NCBI GenBank assembly: GCA_037044955.1
Contig: JBAOHX010000004.1
Coordinates: 372,001-436,000, forward strand
DNA from: JAJXWB01 sp037044955
GTDB taxonomy: Bacteria; Pseudomonadota; Alphaproteobacteria; Rhizobiales; Beijerinckiaceae
Length of the DNA stretch: 64,000 nucleotides
Reading direction: 5' to 3'
Below the pieces are notes generated by a model. The model was not told the DNA's origin, did not search any database, and worked only from the letters and a program-made list of their open reading frames with translations. Of the stretch, positions 37,635-48,646 are shown piece by piece (position 1 is the stretch's first letter; every line of letters begins with the position of its first letter). A program made the position numbers and the translations under genes.

Positions 37635-40186
37635 CTAGAGAAGATGCGTCAGCACGGCGCGCAATTGTGCGGGCTTCACCGGCTTGCGCATCAGTTCGCA
37701 GCCGGCGGCGCGCGTCAGTTCGATCGCTTCCATGCCCTGATCGGCGGTGACGATCACGCTCGGAATCTCGCGTTGCGTGATGCGGCGCGCGAGCGTGATC
37801 GCCTGCAGGCCGCTTTCGTCGCGGTCGAGATGATAGTCGGCGACGATCGCGTCGGGCGGCGGTCCGTGCTTCGAGGCGTTCGCGCACGGTTGCGAGATCG
37901 GGCGCGGTCGCGACATCGGCGCCCCATTGCGTCAGCAGCCAGCGCGTCGCCTCCATCACGTCCGGATCGTTCTCGATCAGCAGAATGCGCCGGCCCGAAA
38001 GATCGTTGGCGCGCGCCCAGTTTTCGACAAGCACGAATTCGGCGGAACGCGGCGCGTCAGGTTCGGCGAGTTGCGCCACGACGGTGAAGCGCGAACCGCG
38101 CCCGGGGTTCGAGCGCACTTCGACGCGATGGTCGAGCGCCTGCGACATGCGGCGCACGATGGAGAGGCCGAGGCCGAGGCCTTCGCCGTTCTGCGCGGCG
38201 TCGCCGGCGTGCGCACGGTGGAATTCCTCGAAGATGCGCTCGATTTCCGTCGGCGCGACGCCGACGCCGGTATCCGTCACCTCGATGCGCACGTGATCGC
38301 CGCGCAACCGCGCCCCGACGAACACGCCGCCTTCCCTGGTGTAGCGCGTCGCGTTGGAGACGAGGTTCTGCAGGATGCGTCGCAAGAGGATGGAATCGCT
38401 GACGACGGCGACATCGGTCGGGCGAAAGCGCAACGTCAGGTTCTTGCGCTCGACGATCGGCCGGAAATCGGAATCGAGCGACTGGAACATGTCCGACAGG
38501 CGCACCGACTGGAATTCCGGCGTCACCACGCCGGCGTCGAGCTTGGAAATGTCGAGGATGGAGCGCAGATAGGCTTCGATGGTGACGAGCGCGCGATCGA
38601 CCTGCCGGCACAATTTGGCGGCGCCGGGGTCGGCCTGCATGTCGACCAGCGTCGACATGGAAAGCTGCGCCGCATAGAGCGGTTGCAGCAGGTCGTGGCC
38701 GGCCGCCGCGAGAAAGCGCGTCTTGGACGAATTGGCTTTTTCGGCCGCTTCCTTGGCCGCGACCAGCGCGCCGTTGGAGCGCTCGAGTTCGAGCAGCGCG
38801 CGCTTCAGTTCGGCCGTCCGCTCGCGCACCTGCGCCTCGAGGCCGATGGCGGTCTGGAACAGCGAATAGGCGCTCGCCTGCTGGTCGATGCGGTTTTCCA
38901 GCCGCTCGACCAGCGCGGCGTTGATCTTGGTCAGCCGCTGCACGATCTCGTCCGGCGCGGCGCGCACCGTGCGTCCCATGATCTCGGCGGCGATCAGCCC
39001 GTCATTGTCGGCGTCCTTCAACATGTGCGTCCGCCGATGGCCAGGCCCGTGAAGGTCTGGTTGAGATGCATGGCGCCGTATTGCTCGCCGAACGTGTTGA
39101 AGCCGACGACGCCGTAGTCGCGATAGACATCGGACAAATCGCGCTTCATCTGCCGGTTTTCGGCGTCGATGCGGCGCAGCGCGCAGTCGAAACCCAGCAC
39201 GAAGTCGGCGCCGCCGAGACCTGACGCGACCGTCTGGAAAGCGTCGCGCGCGCTGTCGACGAGATGCAGCGAGCGCGACATGGTCAGCACCACGCCCGTC
39301 TCCACCGCGCAGAAGAAGGTGAGCGAGCCATCGTCGTTCGCATGGCCGATCGAGCGGCAATAATATTCGCCGCCGACCTTCACGACGACGGGATGCGAGG
39401 CGAAGCTCATCGAGTTCCAGCGCGGCCGCGTCGACGCCGATGCAATCGGCATATTCGCGCGCGGCGGGCGCCGCGTTCAGCTCGAGCACGCGCCGCTGTT
39501 CCTGATCGCAGGCGGTGACGACGAGACGCATGTCCGTCGGCTCGAAATTGTCGTGCCGGAAGGCGCTGAACTGATGCCTGGTGCGCACGAGCGCCATGAC
39601 GCCGGCGTCCGTCAGCACGCGCCCGTCCGACACGCACCAGGTGCGCTCGAAATTCAGGTCGTCGCCGGTCGAGCCGCCGAGCACCGGCATGCCGTCGAGC
39701 GCGCGATGGATAGCTGAAATGAACACTTCCTCGCGCCGCGACAATCCGTCGATGAAAGTCAGCGCGAAGGCGCCGCTCTGCTCGAAGCCTTCGGGCGGAT
39801 GCGCCGTCGTGGTCGCGGCGGAAGCGTTCGACGCGCTGCGCGATATCGGCGAATTCGACGCTCGACAGATGCTCGATCGCCAGCGTCGCCACGTTGAACC
39901 CGTCCGCCGGCAAGGCGATGCAGACGATGGACCCTTCCGCATAACCGTCGGGGCCGATTTCGCCTGCGGTCGAACAGGCGATGTGCGGCGTATCGGGGAA
40001 ATTGCGGACCAGCGCCTCGGCGATGGCGTGCGGGTTGGAGGTGGCGGCGGCGAAGACGAGCACCAGTCCGGGCGTCATGCCGCGGCATTGCTCGGCATGG
40101 AAAGCCAGCGCCTTCTCGCCGTCGACGTCAGGCCAGACGCTGCAGCGCGCGCCGCAGGCGTAGGTCCGCGCAATCGGTCGCGCCAA
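37635..40186 (-). CDS. FIST-domain hybrid sensor histidine kinase, four frameshifts
   Basis: The N-terminal FIST sensor (GLVLVFAAATSNPHAIAEAL, HIACSTAGEIGPDGYAEG, FALTFIDGLS, VLGGSTGDDLNFE) is followed by a coiled coil, the kinase H-box FLAAAGHDLLQPLYAAQLS, ATPase motifs QNLVSNATRYT, DTGVGV and GLGLGLSIVRR, and a receiver with phospho-Asp in AIVADYHLDRDESG. Breaks lie near 39830, 39415, 39025 and 37875; repaired, it is about 850 residues. TTG at 40186 after GAGGAGA is the likely start. FIST kinases sense small ligands such as nitric oxide (via haem) or amino acids. It is convergent with its probable LuxR-type partner. Confidence 0.85.
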
Positions 40187-40287
40187 TTGCGTCTCCTCGT
40201 TGCATCCTCGTCCTGTTTTCCTAGATAGTAGCCTGTCCGGCGCTCTCCGCTCAAGACGACAGGCGTCGCCGCGCGCGCGAGGGCAGA

Positions 40288-40726
40288 ATGAACATTGTGA
40301 TCGGCGAAGCCGCCAGGGCCTCGGGCGTCTCGGCCAAGATGATCCGCTACTACGAGAGCATCGGCCTGATCGCTCCGCCGCGGCGCAGCGCCGCCGGCTA
40401 CCGCTTCTACGACGAACGGGACGTGCAGACGCTGCGCTTCATCCGTCGCGCGCGCGACCTCGGGTTTCCGGTAGAGGATATCGGCCGGCTTGCTGGAGCT
40501 CTGGCGCGACGGCGAGCGCTCCAGCGCCGACGTCAAGCGGCTGGCCGAACAGCATATCGCCGCGCTGGAGGAGCGGATTTCCGCCCTGCAGGCCATGCAG
40601 CGAACGCTGGAGCGCCTTGCCCGCGCCTGCCACGGCGATGACCGGCCCGATTGCCCGATCCTCGACGACCTGGCTGTCGCGGGAGGCAAGGACGCCCCGG
40701 CGCGGCGCCGCACATTTGCCGCTTGA
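40288..40726 (+). CDS. cueR: CueR-type copper-responsive MerR regulator, one frameshift
   Basis: The helix-turn-helix IGEAARASGVSAKMIRYYESIGL opens a MerR protein. One extra T near 40489 (CTGCTGG written CTTGCTGG) breaks the frame after VEDIGRL; repaired, the product is 145 residues with the dimerisation helix and the Cu(I) loop ACHGDDRPDCPIL, the C-x7-C spacing of CueR. Its stop codon lies within the -35 element of the copA promoter just downstream, and copA is the obvious target. Confidence 0.88.
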
Positions 40727-40753
40727 CCTTGCCATGATGGGAAGGTTCACAAC
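40723..40753 (+). promoter_or_regulatory. CueR-controlled promoter of copA
   Basis: The -35 TTGACC at 40723-40728 overlaps the operator ACCTTGCC-N5-GGGAAGGT (40726-40746), nearly perfect in dyad symmetry. A weak -10 follows after an 18-19 base spacer, the over-long spacing used by MerR-family activators. It closely matches the known E. coli copA promoter. The copA ATG is 54 bases beyond the operator. Confidence 0.85.
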
Positions 40754-40800
40754 GCGCCAGGCCCGCAAGACCGGGCGGACGTTCTGAAGGAAAAGCAGAT

Positions 40801-43204
40801 GCTCGACCGGCCCGCCGGCAAGTCGCAAACGGCCGAATACGTCTTTCCCGTCGACGGCATGACCTGCGCGTCCTGCTCGTTGCGCGTCGAAAAGGCGCTC
40901 TGCGGCCGTTCCGGGCGTGAAGAGCGCCGCGGTCAATCTCAGCCGCCATGACGGCGCGCGTCGAGGCTGCGCCCGAGGTCAGGCCGGCCGATCTCGTGGC
41001 GGCGGTGGAAGCCGCCGGCTATGAGACGCCGCGCGAGGAAATCCTGCTCGACGTGACCAGGCATGACCTGCGCGGCCTGCGTCGCGCGTCTGGAAAAGGC
41101 GCTGAACGCCACGCCGGGCGTCATGTCTCGGCGCGCGTCAGCCTGCCGGCCGAGACGGCGGACGTCACCGTCGCGTCCGGGCCTGGCGACCGCGGCCGAT
41201 CTCGTGGCGGCGATCGAGGCGGCGGGCTTCGAGGCGAGCCCGCGCGCCGCCGACGGCAAGGCCGTCGAGCGCAGCGGCGAGCGGCGCGAGACCTGGACGC
41301 TCGTGGCCGCGATGGCGCTGTCGGCGCCGTTCCTGGTCAACATGGTCTACGAGATCGCCACCGGCATGCCGCTGCTGCCGCCGTGGGCGCAGCTCGTGCT
41401 CGCGACGCCCTGTCTTTCTTTTCGCCGGCGCGCGCTTCCATCTCGGCGCCTACCGGGCGCTGCGCGCGGGCGCGGCGAACATGGACGTCCTCGTCTCGCT
41501 CGGCTCCATCGCCGCGTTCGGGCTGGCGCTGTGGCGCATGTCGAGCGGCCATGCGCATCACCTGACCTTCGAGGCGGCGGCGCTCGTCATCGCCTTCGTT
41601 CTGTTCGGCAAGTGGCTGGAGGCGCGCGCGCGTCGCGCCACCGGCGGCGCCGTCGCCGCGCTCGCCGCGCTGCGTCCGCCCGTCGCGCGCATTCTGAAAG
41701 AGCGGCGTCGAAACGGAATCGCCCGTCGACGCGGTGAAGGCGGGCGATGTGCTCGTTGTCAGGCCGGGCGAACGCATTCCCGCCGACGGCGTGATCGCGT
41801 CCGGTCGCAGCGAGATCGACGAATCCATGCTGACCGGCGAATCGCGCCCGGTCGCGCGCGCGCCCGGGCGACGAGGTCGCGGGCGGCAGCGTCAACGGCG
41901 CCGGCCGTCTCGAAATTCGCGCGACGACGGTCGGCTCGGCCTCGCGCCTGTCGCGCATCATCCGGCTCGTCGAGCGCGCGCAATCCTCCAAGGCGCCGAT
42001 CCAGCACATGGTCGACAAGGTCGCCTCGGTCTTCGTGCCGGCTGTCGTGGCGCTTGCCATTGCCACGTTCGTCGGCTGGAGGCTCGCGGGCGGCGATTTC
42101 GAGACGGCGCTCGTCAACGCCATCAGCCTGCTCGTCGTCTCCTGCCCCTGCGCGCTCGGCCTCGCCACGCCCGCGGCTGTCGCCGTCGGCATGGGCGCCG
42201 GCGCGCGCGCCGGCATTCTGGTGAAGGACGCGAGCGCGCTCGACCTCGCGCGAAAAATCCAGACCGTGGTCTTCGACAAGACCGGCACGCTGACTTCAGG
42301 CCATCCCGTGGTCAGCGCCATCGTCGCGCTCGACGGCGACGCGATGGCGCTGTTGCGTCTGGCGGCTTCGGCCGAGCAGGGGTCCGAACATGCGCTCGGC
42401 CGCGCCATCGTCGCGCGCGCCAAGCAGGATGGCGTCGATCTGCTGGCGCTGGATTCCTTCGAGGCCCGGCCCGGCCGCGGTCTCGAGGCGCGTCTCGGCG
42501 AGCGCCTCGTCCATGTCGGCAATCGCGCGCTGATGCGCGATATCGCCGTCGATGTCGCCGCGCTCTCCGGGCAGGCGCAGGAGATCGAGACGAAAGGCGG
42601 GACGGCCTTCTTCGTCGCTGCGTCGGAACACGGCGCGCCGCGTCTCGTCGGCCTCATCGCGACGTCGGACGAATTGCGCGCGGAATCCGCCGCAACGCTC
42701 GACCGCCTGCGCGCGCGCGGCGTCGCGCCGGTCATGCTCACCGGCGACAGCGAGGCCGTGGCGCGCGCCTTTGCCGCCAAGCTCGGAAACATCGACGTGG
42801 TCGCGGGCGTGCCGCCGGAGGGCAAGGCTGCCGAGATACGGCGCCTGCGTGAAGGCGGCCGCGTCGTCGCCATGGTCGGCGACGGCGTGAACGACGCGCC
42901 GCCGCTGGCGGAAGCCGATGTCGGCATAGCCATGGGCGCGGGCAGCGAGACGGCGCTCGAAGCCGCGAGCGTCGCCTTGCCCGGCGACGATCTCGCCAAG
43001 GTGGTCGCGCTGATCGACCTGTCCGGCGCCACCGCGCGAAAGATCAGGCAGAACCTGTTCCTCGCCTTCGCCTACAATGTCGTCATGATCCCGGCGGCCG
43101 CAGCGGGCATGCTGTCGCCGGTCGCGGCCGGCGCCGCCATGGCCGCCTCGAGCGTCAGCGTCGTCACCAACGCGCTGCTGCTGCGGCGCTGGAAGGCGGG
43201 CTGA
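40801..43204 (+). CDS. copA: Cu(I)-exporting P1B-type ATPase, broken by eight frameshifts
   Basis: Pieced together, the locus gives a roughly 800-residue CopA that pumps Cu(I) from the cytoplasm. Two metal-binding domains (GMTCASC, GMTCAAC) lead into membrane helices, the actuator loop IDESMLTGESRPVA, the transport motif SCPCALGLATP, the phosphorylation motif DKTGTLTSGHP and MVGDGVNDAPPLA. Breaks lie near 40905, 40958, 41065, 41134, 41187, 41411, 41706 and 41865; the last 1.3 kb is one clean frame. A strong CueR promoter lies upstream. Conserved residues are intact, so errors are more likely than decay. Confidence 0.88.
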
Positions 43205-43294
43205 GGCGCGTTCGCCAAGCGCGAAAGCGCACATTGCGGCGACGCGCAAAGTTGACATAGTGCACATCGTCCTGTCCGGCCGAAGGATTGTCGC

Positions 43295-44923
43295 ATGTCG
43301 CCTCGCACGACCGCCGCGCGCCTCTGCGCGCCTGTGTTGCTCCTTGCTCTCTCGTCGCTGACCGCCGCCACGGCGCAGACCAATATCGCGCTCGACAATC
43401 TGACGGCGACGACCGAGAAGTCGAAGCTCACGATCAAGCACGCCGATTTCATCGGCGCGAACATCACGGCCGACGAAGCAAGGAAGCTGCTGACCGATGC
43501 GACGCGGGAAGAGGCCGCCGCGATCCTCGGCAAGCTCGAGGCCAGGCAGATCGTCATTCCCGAAGCGACCGTCGCGCCGAACGACGGCGCCGGCGCCGTG
43601 GTGCTCAGGAACCTGCTGGTCGACGGCGTCAGCAAGGGCGTCGCGGCGCGCCTGAGTCTGGGATCGTTCGATGGCGACGGAACCGACAAGGCCGGCGGTC
43701 GCGTGACGCTGAAGGGCGGCGCGGTCGCGTTCGACAAGCTCGACGCCGCTGCGATGATCGCGGCGATGAAAGGCGGCGGTTCGCTCGAAGGGTTGCTGAA
43801 GGCCTCGCGCATGACCGTCAGCAACGTCGAGGTCACGGCGCCCGACAAGGATACGCCTGCCGATGCGCCCGGCGGCAATCTCATCAAGCTCGGTATGGCG
43901 TCGTTGAACGCGGACCAGACTTATGAAGGCGATGCGCCGGCGCGCACGACGATGACGCTCAACGGCCTGACCATCCAGTTGCCGAAGGCGTCGAAGGCCG
44001 GCGCGATGCTCGCCGCCGAAGGTTACGAACGCATCGAGACCAACTGGCGTTTCGGCGGTCTCTACGATCCCGCGCAGCGCGTCTACAGTCTCGACGAGTT
44101 TTCCATCGACTCGCCCGGCGTCGCCGCGCTGCGGTTGCGCGGCAGGTTCGCGGACGTCGATCGCTCGGCGTTCAGCGGGTCGGTGGAGACACGCGCTGCG
44201 GCGCTCACGGGCGGCGCGATTGGCGAACTCGAATTGCGCGTCGCCAATGCGGGCGTCTTCGAAAAGGTCGTCGCTCATGTCGGCAGGGACCAGAACAAGA
44301 CGCCGGCGCAACTCGTCGCCGAATGGAAGGCGATCACGGGCGCGATGCTGCCGGCGCTCACCGGCGGCGATCCCGTCGGCGCCGCGGCGGCGCAGGCTAT
44401 CGGCAGGTTTTTCGACAACCCGAAGAGCCTGACGATCGCGGTCAAGGGAAAAGCAGGGCCAGTCAAGGTCGCCGAACTCTTCGCCATGTCGAATCCCTTG
44501 GCCATCCTGCAGAAGGCGAACGTGACGTTCTTCACGGATGAGGGCCGGGCGTCAGGCGCCGCCGCCGCCGTCGCGCAGGCGCCGGCTGCCGCGCCGCCGC
44601 CCACGCCGCAAGCGCCGACCAAGCTCGCCGGCCTCGAGGCCTGGAGCGCGCTCGTCGGCAATACGGTCGCGGGCAAGGATTCCGACGGCGACGAATTGTA
44701 CGAATTCTACAAGCCGGACGGCACGCTCAAGCAGCTCAACGACGAAACCGTCACGAGCGGGAAGTGGGTCTTGCGCGGGCAGAAGGTCTGTATCGTCTAT
44801 TCAGGCGACGATGACGAGACCTGCTATCGGGTCGAGGTTTTCGGCGACGCGGCGACCTTCACCGACGACGACGGCGACGGCCAGCGCTACAAGATTTTGA
44901 AAGGCAATCCGAAGGGCCTGTGA
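43295..44923 (+). CDS. Large exported protein of unknown function
   Basis: The 542-residue protein has a signal peptide ending TAATAQ (residue 28). The body is rich in short strands with alternating small and charged residues (GGRVTLKGGAVAFDKLD, RTTMTLNGLTIQLPK, AALRLRGRFADVD), reminiscent of AsmA-like or lipid-binding beta sheets, but I cannot assign a family. An Ala/Pro linker near residue 430 leads to a roughly 95-residue C-terminal domain (YEFYKPDGTLKQL, GKWVLRGQKVCIVYSGDDDETCYRV) resembling small lipocalin-like DUF995 domains. It ends 22 bases from the convergent opgH gene. Confidence 0.65.
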   Translation: MSPRTTAARLCAPVLLLALSSLTAATAQTNIALDNLTATTEKSKLTIKHADFIGANITADEARKLLTDATREEAAAILGKLEARQIVIPEATVAPNDGAGAVVLRNLLVDGVSKGVAARLSLGSFDGDGTDKAGGRVTLKGGAVAFDKLDAAAMIAAMKGGGSLEGLLKASRMTVSNVEVTAPDKDTPADAPGGNLIKLGMASLNADQTYEGDAPARTTMTLNGLTIQLPKASKAGAMLAAEGYERIETNWRFGGLYDPAQRVYSLDEFSIDSPGVAALRLRGRFADVDRSAFSGSVETRAAALTGGAIGELELRVANAGVFEKVVAHVGRDQNKTPAQLVAEWKAITGAMLPALTGGDPVGAAAAQAIGRFFDNPKSLTIAVKGKAGPVKVAELFAMSNPLAILQKANVTFFTDEGRASGAAAAVAQAPAAAPPPTPQAPTKLAGLEAWSALVGNTVAGKDSDGDELYEFYKPDGTLKQLNDETVTSGKWVLRGQKVCIVYSGDDDETCYRVEVFGDAATFTDDDGDGQRYKILKGNPKGL

Positions 44924-44945
44924 GAACGCGCCCTTCGCGACCGGG

Positions 44946-47138
44946 TCAGGCCGCCGCTTCTTCGCTCGGCGTCGTGGCGAGCGCCGGTCCCGTGTCCGGC
45001 AGCCGCGCGATCATGTCGATCAGCGCGCGGTCGTGCAGCGCCACCATCCGCTCCTTGGGATGCAGCCACGCGATGGCGTCGTCGATCGTCTCGGCCTCGT
45101 TGAGCTTGGCTTCGGCGAGCGCGCGCTCCGGCGTGATGTCGCCTTTCGCGCGCCGCTGGTATTGCGGCAGGAACATTTCGTGCGCCGTGCGGAACGCCGG
45201 ATCGGCGTGAATGATGCGGATGCAGTCGATGTGATCGTCGTGCTCGGCCGAAAGCTCCTGCGCCAGCGCATTGGCGCGCACCGCGATGTCAGGCACGTTG
45301 CGCTCCTCCGGCGTCATCAGCAGCCCGATCTTGCGCAGGCCGAGACCGATCGCAAGCTGGCCGCTCGCCCAGGAAATCGGGATGGCGAAGATGAGGCCCG
45401 CGATCGTCGGCGACATCCACGCCACGAGCGACGTCGAAATCAGGAGGCCCGCGATCAGGCTGATCGCGCCGAGCGCCATGTGCGAGCGATGCTTGCGCAC
45501 GATGGCCTTGAACGGGATCGAGCCGTCGTCGCGCCGCTGCGGGTTCCAGCCGGTGTCGAAGCCGAACAGGATGTTCATCACATGGCCGGTCTGCACGAGC
45601 ATCATGATCGGCGCGAGCAGCGCGGACATGACGATTTCGAGCAGCGACGAGACGATGAGGCGGAAGAAGCCGCCGCCGCCGCGCCGCGTCTCGCCGTCGA
45701 TCAGCGCCAGGAACAGGCCGAAGAATTTCGGCGCGAGCAGGATGCCCATGGTCAGGGCGAACAGCGCCAGCGACCGTTCCGCGTCGAACCGCGGCCAGGC
45801 CGGAAACAGCGTGAAGTCGCTCGTGAAATATTCGGGACGGATGTAGGTCGCCTGCAGCACGATCATGATGCCGACGACGAGCTGCATCAGCCACAGGGGC
45901 GAAGCGAGATAGCCGAAGATGCCGGTGAGGAAGTGCTGGCGCGAGGCCCAGTGCAGGCCCTTGGTCGGCAGCAGGCGGACATGCTGCAGATTGCCCTGGC
46001 ACCAGCGACGGTCGCGCGATGAGACGTCGATGAGGGAGGGCGGGCTCTCCTCGTAGGAGCCCTTCAGCGTCGGCAGCATGTAGACGGCGTAGCCCGCGCG
46101 CCGGATGAGCGCGGCCTCGACGAAATCGTGGCTGAGGATGTGCCCGCCGAACGGCGGTTTCCCGCGCAAATCAGGTAGGCCACAGTGCGCCGCGAAGGCG
46201 GCTGTGCGGATGATGGCGTTGTGGCCCCAGTAATTGCCGTCGCGGCCCATCCACGCGGACAGGCCGGCCGCGATCACCGGCCCGTAGATGCGCGCCGCGA
46301 ACTGCTGCACGCGCGCAAACAGGGTGTTGCGATTGATGATGAGCGGCAGCGTCTGGATGATGCCGGAATCGGGATCGGCTTCCATGCGCTGGGCCAGCGT
46401 CACGATGGCGTGGCCGGTCATCAGGCTGTCGGCGTCGAGCACGACCATGTGCGGATAGGCGCCGCCCCAGCGCGAGACGAAATCGGCGATATTGCCGGCC
46501 TTGCGCGCGGTATTCTTCTGGCGGTGGCGGTAGTAGACGCGGCACTCGGGGCCGAGCCTTTCGCGCAGCGCGATCAGCGCGCGTTCCTCCGCGACCCAGA
46601 TGTCGGGGTCGGTGGTGTCGGAGAGGAAGAACCAGTCGAAATGCGCGCCGAGGCCCGTCGCCTCGACGTCTTCCCAGATCGCCTGCAGCGAACCGAACAC
46701 GCGGCTCGGCTCCTCGTTGTAGATCGGCATGACCACGGCGGTCCTGGCGCCGAGCGCGGTCGGCGCCTCGAAACGCGCGCGGCCGTGGACCAGCATCCAG
46801 AACAGGCCGACGACGCCGCTCGTGAAGGCGAGCGCGATCCACGAGAAATTGGCGAGGAACAGGACCAGCAGCGCCCATTTGAGCAAGGTGACGCCGCCGA
46901 CCTCGACGACCTTGTACATTTCGTGCGCGCCGTAGGCGGTCAAGGCCAGCCCGCCGCCGAACACCATGAGCCGCGAAAGCCAGGGGCTGCGCGTGTTGGC
47001 CGGCAGCAGCCATTTGCGCCGCGCCTTCTTGTCGAAGCGCGACAGGCTTTGCACCGGCATCGCGATCGGCGATTCCGGCGGCATGGTCGGCGCCATGGCC
47101 TGCGGGGCGCCCGGGCGGCTTTCGGTCAGGGCGTCCAT
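44946..47138 (-). CDS. opgH: Periplasmic glucan glucosyltransferase
   Basis: The 730-residue inner-membrane enzyme polymerises UDP-glucose into osmoregulated periplasmic glucan. The GT2 domain shows VVMPIYNEEPSRVFG, VVLDADSLMTG (DxD-like), HDFVEAALIRRAG and the acceptor motif DRRWCQGNLQH. Membrane helices lie before residue 120 and after 400. Its ATG overlaps the end of opgG by 13 bases, so the pair forms an operon. In Hyphomicrobiales these glucans support osmoadaptation and host or surface interaction. Confidence 0.94.
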   Translation of the reverse strand: MDALTESRPGAPQAMAPTMPPESPIAMPVQSLSRFDKKARRKWLLPANTRSPWLSRLMVFGGGLALTAYGAHEMYKVVEVGGVTLLKWALLVLFLANFSWIALAFTSGVVGLFWMLVHGRARFEAPTALGARTAVVMPIYNEEPSRVFGSLQAIWEDVEATGLGAHFDWFFLSDTTDPDIWVAEERALIALRERLGPECRVYYRHRQKNTARKAGNIADFVSRWGGAYPHMVVLDADSLMTGHAIVTLAQRMEADPDSGIIQTLPLIINRNTLFARVQQFAARIYGPVIAAGLSAWMGRDGNYWGHNAIIRTAAFAAHCGLPDLRGKPPFGGHILSHDFVEAALIRRAGYAVYMLPTLKGSYEESPPSLIDVSSRDRRWCQGNLQHVRLLPTKGLHWASRQHFLTGIFGYLASPLWLMQLVVGIMIVLQATYIRPEYFTSDFTLFPAWPRFDAERSLALFALTMGILLAPKFFGLFLALIDGETRRGGGGFFRLIVSSLLEIVMSALLAPIMMLVQTGHVMNILFGFDTGWNPQRRDDGSIPFKAIVRKHRSHMALGAISLIAGLLISTSLVAWMSPTIAGLIFAIPISWASGQLAIGLGLRKIGLLMTPEERNVPDIAVRANALAQELSAEHDDHIDCIRIIHADPAFRTAHEMFLPQYQRRAKGDITPERALAEAKLNEAETIDDAIAWLHPKERMVALHDRALIDMIARLPDTGPALATTPSEEAAA

Positions 47139-48646
47139 CTGTAGAGCCAGGTCTCGCTCACGGGTTTGCCGTCGGCCTCGAGCACGAGGCGGATTTCGGA
47201 TTGGGTTTCCGCGCCGGGATCGAGATCGAACACGACGCGATAGGTCTTGCGGTCGCGATAGAGATAGGTCCGCGCAGACGTAATTGAACCGGGCCCCGCC
47301 GTCAGGGCCGGCTTGATCTCGCGCAGCCCCTGCGGATCGGCCAGCGCATCGCCGGAGAAGGCGACGATGAACCTGCGCCTCTTGCCGCCGCCCCGCCCGC
47401 CGCGCGATTCCGTCACGCGCAGCAGGGGCGACTGGGACGGGGGATCCCAGCACCAGAACTGCCGATAGGCCCAGGAGTTTTCGGCGCCCGCCGTCAGCCC
47501 GCCCTTTGGCCGCCAATAGGCGATGCAATTGCTGTTGGTCTCGGATTCAGCCGGGATTTCGGTGAGCGTCACCACGCCCGCGCCGAACTCGCTGAGCGGC
47601 TCGATCCACAGCGAGGGCCGCGTCTCCCATTTCAGTTCGTCGTCCTCGTAGGATTCGAAATCCCGATTGCGCATCAGGAAGCCGAAACCCTTGGGCTTCT
47701 CGTCGACGAAGGACGAAATCTGCAGCGTCTGCCGGTTGGTCACCGGCCGCCAGATCCATTCGTCCTTGCCGCTGTTCATGTGCAGGCCGTTGACCTCGGC
47801 GATGGTCGGGCGGACATCGTCGGGGCGGCGCCGGTCGAGCGGCGAGGAAATGCTCGTCGCGCTCATCGACGCGATGCCGACGTTCTCCACGGTGGCGCGC
47901 GGGACCAGCGTCAATTCCGTGTCGATGATGATCGCTTCGGCGGGCCTTATGGTGAAGCGGTAGGCGCCGGCCACGCTTTCGGAATCCAGCAGCGCGTGGA
48001 CGACCAGCGCATTGCTGGCGAGCGTCGGCTTCTCGATCCACACGGCCTTGAACTGCGGGAATTCCTCGCCGCGCGGGTCGGCCGTCTTCACCGACAGGCC
48101 GCGCGCCTGCACGCCGAACGTCTGCCCGGGCGCGCGCGCCTTGAAGAAGCTGGCGCCCTGGAAGATGGCGACCTCCGCGAGCCTGCCCTCGCGTGGAACA
48201 AGCACGCGAAAGCCCGAAAAACCGATGTCCGGCAATTCCTGCGGCGCCTTGACCGACCCGAACTCGAAATCCGCCGGATTGTAGGCGAGACGGCGCGACA
48301 GGCCGTTCTCGACGAGCTGGATCATCATATGGGAATTGTAGATGAACCCGCGATGAAGGGGCTCGATCACGAAGCCGACCTTGTCGTCGGCCCAGATCAG
48401 CTTTTCCCGGCGGTAGCGCAGCCCGACATACTGGTCGTAATTGAGGCCGCTGAGGGCGTCCGGCAGGTCGGTCGGCGAAGGCTTGTAGGGCGCCTTGGCG
48501 AAACTGCGCGCAATATCCAGCAACATGCCCTGCTGGAAAGGCGCGGGCTGCTCGGGTTGCCCCTGCGCCTGCGCGAAGGCCGGCGACGAAAGCAGCAAGC
48601 CCGCCCCGCTCGCAACGCCCTTCAGCACGTCTCGACGCACGATCAT
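47126..48646 (-). CDS. opgG: Periplasmic glucan biosynthesis protein, Tat-exported (OpgG/OpgD family)
   Basis: The 506-residue protein has a twin-arginine signal (MIVRRDVLKGVASGAGLLL, cleavage after AFAQA) and the MdoG fold: YDQYVGLRYRREKLIW, PLHRGFIYNSH, NPADFEFG, PQFKAVWIEKP and the C-terminal Ig-like domain. A Tat signal is typical of OpgD, whereas enteric OpgG uses Sec, so it could be named either way; its place before opgH favours OpgG function. It shapes or branches the glucan made by OpgH. Confidence 0.9.
   Translation of the reverse strand: MIVRRDVLKGVASGAGLLLSSPAFAQAQGQPEQPAPFQQGMLLDIARSFAKAPYKPSPTDLPDALSGLNYDQYVGLRYRREKLIWADDKVGFVIEPLHRGFIYNSHMMIQLVENGLSRRLAYNPADFEFGSVKAPQELPDIGFSGFRVLVPREGRLAEVAIFQGASFFKARAPGQTFGVQARGLSVKTADPRGEEFPQFKAVWIEKPTLASNALVVHALLDSESVAGAYRFTIRPAEAIIIDTELTLVPRATVENVGIASMSATSISSPLDRRRPDDVRPTIAEVNGLHMNSGKDEWIWRPVTNRQTLQISSFVDEKPKGFGFLMRNRDFESYEDDELKWETRPSLWIEPLSEFGAGVVTLTEIPAESETNSNCIAYWRPKGGLTAGAENSWAYRQFWCWDPPSQSPLLRVTESRGGRGGGKRRRFIVAFSGDALADPQGLREIKPALTAGPGSITSARTYLYRDRKTYRVVFDLDPGAETQSEIRLVLEADGKPVSETWLYRWTP

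Noticed and set aside
40801..42010. Programmed frameshifting or split metal-binding proteins in copA
   Set aside because: Eight shifts in both directions occur without slippery heptamers plus pseudoknots, and the same kind of indel hits unrelated genes nearby, so an error process is simpler.
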